Below are positions 56,610 to 64,000 of a DNA stretch of 64,000 bases, one piece after another. Every line of letters starts with the position of its first letter. The stretch's first letter is position 1. Source of the stretch: Abelmoschus esculentus (lineage: Eukaryota > Streptophyta > Magnoliopsida > Malvales > Malvaceae); contig JAUCBN010000054.1 in assembly GCA_035048815.1 (NCBI GenBank), positions 7,037,001 through 7,101,000 of the forward strand. Reading direction: 5' to 3'. The notes beneath the pieces were generated by a model. It did no database searches. It had not been told where the DNA came from and saw only the letters and a list, made by a program, of their open reading frames with translations. Made by a program: the position numbers and the translations under genes.

Positions 56610-59600
56610 TTACTTCAGTATAAGAAGACAGTATTGTATACCTGCTGATTCAACATCATATACAATTTTGTGATCTCGATGTAAGCGAGTTGGACGAAGA
56701 AACTTGTCTCTAATCGAACTGAGCTTGGAAACAACATCACTCATATCCATCCGCTCACTAGCTGATTCGACAGAACAAGCAAGTCCTATTTTGAATATCG
56801 AATTCAAGTGTAGAAGATGCATGTCATTGAGAGTGACATGATCTGCAAGTGTTCCTTGAATTGCTCTGTCTTGAAGAAGGATAGGATCTATAATCTCGGA
56901 CACTCGATTATGCAAAGCTTCCACGACAAAGTTGTGAATACTGTAACCTTCTTTGAACATGTCATGAGTTGGTCTTTTCCCCATAAACATCTCTAGCAAG
57001 AGAATGCCATAGCTATACACATCACCTTTTGTTGACAGCTTACCTCCCATGCCATATTCTGCAATTAATTTATCATAAATTATGTAGTAATATTTGGAAA
57101 GGAGATCCCTCAAAAATGAATTTACAAATGAAGAGAAGAGTGAAGTGAATGGACCTGGTGGAGCATAACCTATAGTTCCTCTGAAACCAAGCAAGCTTGA
57201 CTGATTAAGAGAATTGTTAAGTCTGTCTGCAGAAAGGATTTTTGCTATGCCAAAGTCACTTAGATGGCCAACCATTTCCTTGTCGAGTAGAATATTACTT
57301 GGCTTGAGGTCACAATGAACGATCGGTGTTTCACAACGATGGTGCAAATACTCCAGTGCATGAGCAACATCTATGGCCACATTTAATCTTTGAAAGAAGT
57401 CTAGGTTTCTAGACATATCCGATTCATTCATACATGTAGATGGATGCAGCCAATCCTCCAAGCTTCCATTTACCATGAACTCATAAACCAGAGCTTTAAA
57501 ATCATTTCTTTGGTAATTGGCACCTGAAATTGCTGTTAATATCTTGACAAGATTTCGGTGTTGAATGTTCTTCAAGGCCTCACATTCATCCAAGAAACTT
57601 CTAGAAGCTCCGCGATTCAGAAGATTAAGCACCTTTACTGCAATAGCTTCTCCACTTTCTTCAAGGATTCCTTTGTATACAGAACCAAAACTTCCTGAAC
57701 CAATCAAATTCTGCACAGAGAATCCATTCGTAGCCCTTAGGATGTTATGGTACGATAACTGTAAAATCGAATTTTCTAGACAAGTAGTTCTTGGCTGATG
57801 CTCTGTCTTCTTTCTAAACCATATGAGGAAGAGGATAGAAGAAAATGCCACAGTCACTCCTAGAATGCATACCACAATTGCAATTTTTAGTTTCAGAGAA
57901 GTGCTTGGTGACATTTTCGGGTTACATCTTGACAAGTTTAACTCCGGGATGCCTCCACAAAGCTTATTGTTTCCCACAATGAATATAGCACTTGAATTCT
58001 TAAACACTCCTTCACTTGGTATGACTCCCTCAAAATCATTGAAAGAGAGATTTAAATACCTTAAATCCCTAAAGTTCACAAGAAATTCTGGAATCACACC
58101 TGAAAGATTATTGTCGGATATGTCCAATTCCACGAGGCCTCTCAATGAATTCAAAGATGAAGGAATGGACCCTTCAAACAAGTTTCCATTCAAAAACAAC
58201 TCCTCAAGACTTACACAGCTACCAAGATTGTTTGGAAGCAAACCAGATAGCCTATTTTGAGAAACATCCAATGCTCCTAGATTTTTCAGATTTTCTACTT
58301 CAAAAGGAAGCTCACCGGTCAAACAATTCGATGATAAGTCTAATGCAATGGACAAGGATGGGAGTCTAAATACCTCAGGGGGTATTGCTCCACTAAGATT
58401 GTTATGAGAAAAACTCAATGCATTCAAATTTTGGCAGTAGCTTAGACTTGAAGGAATGCTGCCATGAAGATTGTTGCCATGTAAATCAAGTCCAATTAAC
58501 ACTGTTAAGTTTCCAATAGAATAGGGAATATTCCCAGAGAGAAAGTTGCTATGAGCAGAAAACATCTTTAGCTTCTGAAGTTTCCCAACATTAAATGGAA
58601 TGGGACCAGATAGTTGATTCTGTGAAGCCCATAGAATCTCCAAATTGATGAGATTTCCAATCCCATTTGGGATTCTTCCCAATATTTTGTTCCCACCATA
58701 TTGTAAACTCCAAAGGGTAATAGAAAAATTGCTAATGCATTTGGGAAATGTTCCTCCAAAATTATTTTCACTTATATCTAGAATTTCCAGTTTGGTATCA
58801 TTGACTAAAGTGCAGAGAAAGTTCAAGTCACCTTCTTCCCCATGTCCCAAATGGTTTGTGTCTACTAGAAGTTGAGACAGTTTATCCATCTTTTCTAAGG
58901 ATGGCACTTTTCCAGTGAATTTGTTTTCATCAAATTGAAGTAAATTTAGATTTGAAGCATTGGATATTGAAGGGGAGATTGTTCCGGAGAATTGGTTAAT
59001 CGATACAGAAAAGAACTCAAGATATGGCATAGTGGTTACCAAGTTAGAAGGAAGAGTACCTTGGATCTTGTTTTGACCAATATCAAAGTCTCTAATGTTT
59101 GAGAGATTGAATATTGTGACAGGAACAACACCAGATATTGCATTTCCGAATACGGAGAAAGCCGAAAGATTTTTCAGTTTCCCCAAAGCTTCAGGTATCA
59201 TCCCAGTTAATCCATTCATCATCAACGCCAGTACCTCTAGGGATGACAAATTCCCCAATGAAGATGGGATACTCCCTCTCAAACTGTTGTTGAACAAAAG
59301 CAAGGATTTCAGGTTTGACAAGAGACCTAGCAAGGCAGGTATTTCTCCTGTCAACTGGTTGCTTCTCATGTCAACTAATGTAAGCTTCGAACAAGCAGAT
59401 AAATTGGAAGGAATTTCACCACTGAGGGAGTTATTGATCAGGTCTAATATTTCGAGTCTTCTTAAACGACCAATCTCTTGAGGAATCTCATTGTAGAAGT
59501 TGTTGCCTGCAAGACTCAAATCCCTGAGAAAGCTCAAATTTCCAATGTATGGTGACAAAGATCCAGAGAGTTTCAAAGATTTCAGTTCCAGCTTGGTGAC

Positions 59601-59907
59601 TCTCCGATGCTTGCGACCGCATGTAACACCATGCCACTGGCAGAAGTGACTGGAACTATTCCAGGACTTCATAATCCCGAGGTGATCACCTGTTCTTGGC
59701 TTTGAACTGGAGCAGAGCTTGCTGATCAGTGTCATTTCCTCTAGCTTCAGGGCTTGCTGTTGCTAAACCAAGCAAGTTAAGACCCTGCAAGTTGATGCAT
59801 GAGATTGAGAAGAGAATTACAATCTGAATGCAAACAAGGAAAAAAGAGGTGGATGCTTCTATATGCTTTTTGGCTAGCCCCATCTTACTTGATAGATTGA
59901 TTTGCAT
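56610..59907 (-). pseudogene. LRR receptor-like serine/threonine kinase, subfamily XII type, frameshifted
   Basis: A plasma-membrane receptor kinase of the group containing EFR, Xa21 and At3g47570. From the ATG at 59907: a signal-anchor-like hydrophobic run (FFLVCIQIVILFSISC), then DTDQQALLQFKAK. The frame shifts at about 59692-59695 (2 bases lost or 1 gained), and the main frame continues SWNSSSHFCQWHGVTC (N-terminal LRR cap), about 20-23 leucine-rich repeats, a transmembrane helix near 57800-57860 (IAIVVCILGVTVAFSSILFL), and a kinase. Kinase marks: LIGSGSFGSVYKG, AVKVL, HCDLKPSNILL, SDFGIAK, GTIGYAPP. HCD lacks the Arg before Asp, so it is a non-RD kinase, common in immune receptors. One 96-bp GT-AG intron, 57154-57059, splits GYAPP|EYGMGG. 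It happens to be free of stops and in frame. Exon 2 is 57058-56610. Everything except the frameshift looks functional. If the lesion is an assembly error, the gene is intact. The in-frame ATG at 59735 would give a receptor without signal peptide. Confidence 0.88.
57059..57154 (-). other. Intron of the receptor kinase gene
   Basis: Starts GTCCATTC and ends TTAATTGCAG on the minus strand. It is placed at the position in the activation-segment region where subfamily XII kinases usually have their intron. Read without splicing it adds 32 unconserved residues to the kinase. Confidence 0.9.
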
Positions 59908-60154
59908 TGAGAGTGCAATATTTAACTATAATATTTTCTTATTCTCCGACCACTTTCTACATGAATTTCTTGTACCTGAAAATGATGGGAGGCGACTTCC
60001 AAAGTGGGAAAGAGTATGTATTCAATAGTGGAGATCCACTGTTTTAAGTCATTTGATTAAGATTTAACCAAACCAGTCCATCCTCTTACTCCCATCATCT
60101 AAGACTTTGAAAGCTGAATGGCTAGCTCACAGTGGAGCTCTTGCATTATGTTAA
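59908..60154. other. Upstream region of the receptor kinase
   Basis: Non-coding. On the minus strand AT-rich TATAGTTAAATATT lies about 25-30 bp before the ATG. This is a weak TATA candidate. Nothing else is recognisable. Confidence 0.4.
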
Positions 60155-60300
60155 TGGAACAAAGAATTGAAATAGTTGGCAGTAATGATTGTGAATGTTT
60201 GCAACTTGGAAAATGGGTTGGTAGTGCAAGTTGAAGAACCGGATATCCCAAGTGCTCCACTGTAAAACGAGTAGTTGTTTTCACTCAATACTTTTTCCTT
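60155..60300. repeat. Promoter-proximal repeat, copy 1
   Basis: Matches 61125-61192 plus 61384-61470: shared AATGATTGTGAA, TTTGCAA, GGAAAATG, then CAAGTTGAAGAACCG and ATATCCCAAGTG. It lies about 250 bp upstream of the kinase start codon. Confidence 0.8.
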
Positions 60301-61124
60301 TATGGGATAATCATCTCAACTCAACTCGTTCTATTCACTCAATACTTTTTCCTTTGGTCTTATTTAAGAGATCTCATAACTCATTTTATGAATTCAATAC
60401 CCAGTAGCAAGTAGGAGCTAAACTCCCCATTCCCCTAGGTAGATGGTAAATGTTTGCATCTTTCACCGTTTATAATTTTTTTTTTTATAATATGTTAAGT
60501 TAATTATCATTGAATTTTATTTTTAAATTTATATTCATTATTAAATTTTTAAAATGTTTGATTTACTCATTAAAATTTAGATATTGAATGTTATTAGTTA
60601 CTAACATTTAGATATTGAATGTTTTTTGTTATTTTATTGTACACTGTCTTTATTATTCATTACTAAATTTTATAAGTCATTTTGTCTCGTCTCTCTGAGT
60701 TTGAATTCGACTTTCATTTTGTCGAAAAGTATCACGTAATTTAATTATTCGAAAATATAATTTGATTAAACTAATTTTTCGAATATGAAGGTTGTATTTA
60801 TGAAAATTCTGGAATTTGGAATATAATAAACAAAAAAATACTAAATATAACAAGATTCACATTTATAAAAGCTTCAAATTTTTAAATTTTTGAATATAAC
60901 AAGATTAATATTAATGAAAATTTAAATTTTTGGGTTTTCAAATTTTTGTATAATCCGAAACTTAAAATATTGTAATCCGTATCCGATCTGAAAAACTTAA
61001 AATCGAATCGGATATCCAGTCCAAAAATAAAAACAGAATTAAATATCTAAATTTTCAGATCAAATTAATAAATAATCAGATTAAATCAATCAAATTAGAT
61101 ATTTTTAAACACTCCTTCTTAATG
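60301..61124. other. AT-rich spacer, no gene
   Basis: Poly(T) and AT-rich sequence. Around 60940-61030 it has several ATCCGAAAC/TCCGATC/ATCGGAT words. These could be old hAT subterminal repeats, but no termini were found. Confidence 0.5.
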
Positions 61125-61470
61125 CCGCAAAGAATTAAAATGGTGGCAATAATGATTGTGAAAGTTTGCAAATTTGGAAAATGAGTTGATAGGATTGGAA
61201 ATTCTCGGTCCTTTTTGATATTTTTATGTTTATTATATATTAAAAAAATAGAATTAAGATATAAAGTTGAGATTTAAATTTTAGGATTTAAAATTAAATT
61301 TTTATATTTAAAGTTTAAAATTTAAAATTGTAATATAAAGTTTAATTTTTTTAATATTAAAATATACATAAAAAAATTATTTGGTTGATAGTACAAGTTG
61401 AAGAACCGTATATCCCAAGTGTTGCACTATAAAAGGAGTTGCTTTCACTAATTTCACTAAATACTTTTCC
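61125..61470. repeat. Promoter-proximal repeat, copy 2, split by an insertion
   Basis: The same sequence as 60155-60300, interrupted by 191 bp (61193-61383) flanked by an 8-bp direct repeat GTTGATAG (61185-61192 and 61384-61391). Copy 1 shows the empty site. The inserted DNA is AT-rich with TTTAGGATTTAAAATT words and no obvious inverted ends. Confidence 0.8.
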
Positions 61471-62535
61471 TATTTGTTTCACTTTACTATTACGGAAGTT
61501 GCTTGAAAATTTAAGCATAAACATTCAGTTGGTCAATGGATGTGGAAGTCTGCAAACAAGACAATGATTTAATAAGGAAAGACGTAAAATTTTATGTTAG
61601 AGGAGAGGATTTATAAAATTTTAGAGATAATTTATGAAGATAAAAAAATTTCAATAAAGATATATTTTTTTAAATTATACATAAATTTTAAATTTTTAAA
61701 AAGCGACTTCCCTTTCAATCTATCTCATTCTATCGTTGGATGTAATGGGAAACTTTCACCATTAACACCTAGTAGGGGTGGAACGTTTATTTGTAACCTA
61801 TGATAAATTAATATAGATACAAGTATAAAAAGGAAAAAATAAACGATAATTTTTAATATTATAATGTTCGAGTTAATGATAGTTAAAAGGTGAAATTGAT
61901 ATAATTTATGAGGTAAAAGACTAAATTGTTCGAATTAAAAAGAATGAACAACGTTATAAATTTTTAAAAGTAAATTGATGCTATTAAGAAAACGAGAGAC
62001 AACGTTGTTGAATTGTGATTATTACATGGATAAAATTATCCCTTAAAAATTAACTTTAATAATCCAATTGATTCAACTTTTAATTTATGATTTGATCGAT
62101 TAAATTGTATCGTCATTCATTTATTTCTCATTTTTAATTGTTTTCATTTTGGAATGATTATTTGCGGTTTATCTTAAACCATCAAACATATCAATTTTTG
62201 ATTCAGTTATAATACAATTCTTGAAATAATATAATTATTCTTAAATGTATTTAGTCGAGTTGTAGGTATGAACAATAATAATGCATTAAGATTAATATGT
62301 AATTGATTGATGACAAAGTATTGTTATTGACATAGAGATATCAAAATCAATATATAAGTATGTGTTAGAATATGACATATTGGACCAATCCATCTACCCA
62401 TAGTTCGCACCACCAGGCTTGTTCGAGCCTCTTGCAAATTTAAATTTGTTCCTTTCCCAGTCGTAACTCGATTAACTGTTGGTCCGACACCTTCAAACCA
62501 CTGCACTACTCATTGTTGAGTAGAAATCAACATAC
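61471..62535. other. AT-rich intergenic DNA, no gene identified
   Basis: Short frames here (61594-61803 and 62324-62506) have no recognisable domain. Confidence 0.55.
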
Positions 62536-62735
62536 CTCTTAATCATGCCTCCTTCTATGGTCCTATTAAATTTTTTTAAATATTTAAATTCTAAATCATA
62601 ATCTTAATTTTCTACATCCTCAACCCTAAAACCTACACCATAAAAATACACTCTACCTATAATTCCCTAAATCCTAACTACAACTCCTATCCTTGAACCT
62701 TAAACCCTAAACTCATTAATCTAAAGAAAGGACAC
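62536..62735. mobile_element. MITE-like element, copy 2 (opposite orientation to copy 1)
   Basis: Collinear with the reverse complement of 10093-10328: CTCTTAATCATGCCTCCTTC at the left end, then AATTCTAAA, CCTAAA(A)CC and AATTCCCTAAA words, then CCTTGAACCTTAAACCCTAA. The right terminal repeat seems lost near 62735. Confidence 0.75.
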
Positions 62736-62739
62736 TAAT

Positions 62740-63286
62740 AAAAACACGATTCGAAGCAGATAGTAGCCCCCGAAATAGGCTTCCCCAACTTCCCAGCCAC
62801 GTAGAACATCTTCAGCCGTAGAACATCTTCAGCCCCAAGCTCGCCACCCAGATCACTCAACAATCTAGCTTGTTGAATGTTGACCCGCAGCAGCCTTGCC
62901 CGTAACAATGTCCTTGAACTAGGGACGGATTTGAGTTGCTGCTTGCACCTGTGCAGCCACTGCCGGTGCAGCCGTCTCACTCTCTTGTTGCAACACAATT
63001 CCAGTCGAATCACCTAAACAACTCCCTGCACCCTTCAAGTCAGCAGCCTCCTTCCCAACAGTCACTGAGTCTGCTTGGGTACCACGTCGCACATCACAAT
63101 ATCCATACTCGTGGTCATCGCAGCCTTTGCCACGGGATTTTCCGTATCCATCGTAACCACAACATGCTAAGAACCATCCCAAGCCGGGGAGGATTCAGAC
63201 ACATGCGGGACACTATCCGACGGCCGTCCAATCGGCTGGAGAGCGTTGAGATCATCAGGAATCCTGTTATTCTCGGATGGGAGCAT
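62740..63286 (-). pseudogene. Decayed ORF resembling the N-terminal part of a plant LINE/DUF4283 protein
   Basis: Minus strand. From an ATG at 63286 it reads MLPSENNRIPDDLNALQPIG, then RPSDSVPHVSESSP, with a stop after about 39 codons. Other frames continue KSRGKGCDDHEYGYCDVRRG and, near 62940, QIRP followed by FKDIVTGK. A phrase like SFKDMVTG occurs near the start of the DUF4283 region of plant LINE-type ORF1 proteins. The core DUF4283 domain and zinc knuckle are not present downstream. Base composition is GC-richer than the surroundings. Identity is tentative. Confidence 0.45.
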
Positions 63287-63605
63287 AACTAGGGTTTTTT
63301 ACTGAAAGAATCGTTAAACAAATGCAGGTTTTGATAAAAATAAAGAAAAATTCATAATACTTTTAATATTTAATATTTGTGAATATATTAAGATATTAAA
63401 GTAGTTTTATTTTTAATTTATTAGTAATATAACTTTTAACATACTAAAATACTAGTACTTGACTAGGATTCGTGTTTAATTTCTCAGATCCACAAGGATT
63501 CGAAAATTTAGTATATAAAAGACTAAAAGAGGGTGTTAGGCTCAAGGAAAACTAAATCAAACCCTCCTACCAAGGAAAACCATTCTTCTCGTCTCCAAGT
63601 TTCCG
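63287..63605. other. Spacer and putative leader of the F-box gene
   Basis: AT-rich, then a TATA-like GTATATAAAAG at 63510-63520, about 90 bp before the ATG at 63606. Confidence 0.5.
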
Positions 63606-64000
63606 ATGGAAGAATCATCGATGAGTGTTCCCAATTGGGCTAATATTACTCATGATCTTTTAAGATTCATAGCAGACAAGACTCATTCAGTTAAAGATCT
63701 TGTCCGTATACGGCCTGCCGTTCTTGGCAAGCGTCTCTGGTGGATAAGAAACTCAACTTCCCCGTTTGTTTGAAGCTAATCGAGAGAGAAGACACTGACA
63801 AACGATGCTTTTACAGTACATCGGAGGAGATGTTCGAGCTGGATTTGCCAGAGATACGAGGAAGGAGATGCTGGGGAAGACCTTTTGGTTGGTTGGTCAT
63901 GTGGCATCGATGTCGAAATTTTAACCGTTTCATCCTTTGTCAAGAGCTAGCCTTCCCCTTCCTCCACTACGTACCTTCCCTGGCTATGACAGGGAAGGAT
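63606..64000 (+). pseudogene. F-box/DUF295 gene fragment, frameshifted and cut by the window end
   Basis: Starts MEESSMSVPNWANITHDLLR, then FIADKTHSVKDLVRIRP: an F-box, the Skp1-binding part of SCF ubiquitin ligase adaptors. At about 63713-63720 one or four bases are missing, and the F-box ends in another frame (RSWQASLVDKKLNFPVCLKL). That frame continues into the DUF295 region: CFYSTSEEMFELDLPEIRGR, then RCWGRPFGWLV. A second shift lies around 63905-63945, after which a third frame reads SRASLPLPPLRTFPGYDREG. DUF295 is a plant domain common in large, fast-evolving F-box families. With two frameshifts in 400 bp, it is likely a pseudogene. Confidence 0.82.

Noticed and set aside
57565..59481. 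Several plus-strand open frames of 70-145 codons
   Set aside because: They are antisense shadows of the leucine-rich-repeat and kinase coding sequence.
62324..62506. 60-codon minus-strand frame
   Set aside because: No domain and no supporting context. Likely chance.

Overview
This is a plant nuclear genomic window: AT-rich, with intron-containing genes using GT-AG splice sites, and full of nested LTR retrotransposons and small hAT-like DNA elements. The gene and repeat content fits a dicot. A Malvaceae (cotton-like) origin is my inference from the style of the repeats and was not tested.

Layout. 1-0.42 kb: a Ty3/gypsy (chromovirus-type) integrase remnant. 1.85-2.87 kb: a possible old hAT-like element. 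3.04-8.42 kb: a decayed Ty1/copia element with both LTRs and a perfect 5-bp target duplication. 10.09-10.33 kb: a MITE with a relative at 62.54 kb. 11.35-16.50 kb: the clearest intact gene, an organellar phenylalanyl-tRNA synthetase in ten exons whose intron 8 carries a 356-bp hAT-type MITE. 17.08-19.73 kb: a 2.66-kb non-autonomous hAT element with a perfect 8-bp target duplication. About 19.74-25.94 kb: an internally deleted Athila-like element interrupted by a 1.43-kb solo-LTR-like insertion. 26.57-26.72 kb: a foldback element.

27.0-53.57 kb is a deep nest. The outermost layer is a minus-strand copia element (27.0-28.25 and about 50.7-53.57 kb), split just after its reverse-transcriptase YVDD motif. 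Inside it is a poorly defined gypsy-like element D (28.25-29.3 and 49.75-50.69 kb). Inside that lie two Athila segments facing each other: plus-strand pol, third ORF and LTR (29.3-36.79 kb), and minus-strand gag, primer-binding site and LTR (36.79-49.75 kb). The second LTR is split twice: by a 3.5-kb solo-LTR-like insertion (38.165-41.639 kb) and by a complete but doubly deleted Athila element B (42.78-49.62 kb). The arrangement of the two segments is what retrotransposon self-integration with inversion would give, and a direct duplication of about 160 bp flanks the nest.

56.6-59.9 kb: a minus-strand leucine-rich-repeat receptor kinase (subfamily XII type, non-RD kinase) with one 96-bp intron and a frameshift behind its signal peptide. 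Its upstream region contains a repeated segment. 62.7-63.3 kb: a decayed reading frame resembling the start of a plant LINE-type/DUF4283 protein. 63.6 kb to the end: an F-box/DUF295 gene with frameshifts, cut by the window edge.

The only genes with a likely cellular role are the tRNA synthetase (organelle translation), the receptor kinase (probably immune or developmental perception, likely a pseudogene here) and the F-box relic. They do not form a pathway. I found no CRISPR array, no convincing tRNA or rRNA gene and no new multi-gene system. The unusual content is the rearranged Athila nest, short palindromic or repeated motifs inside several elements, and small transposon relics with clean termini.
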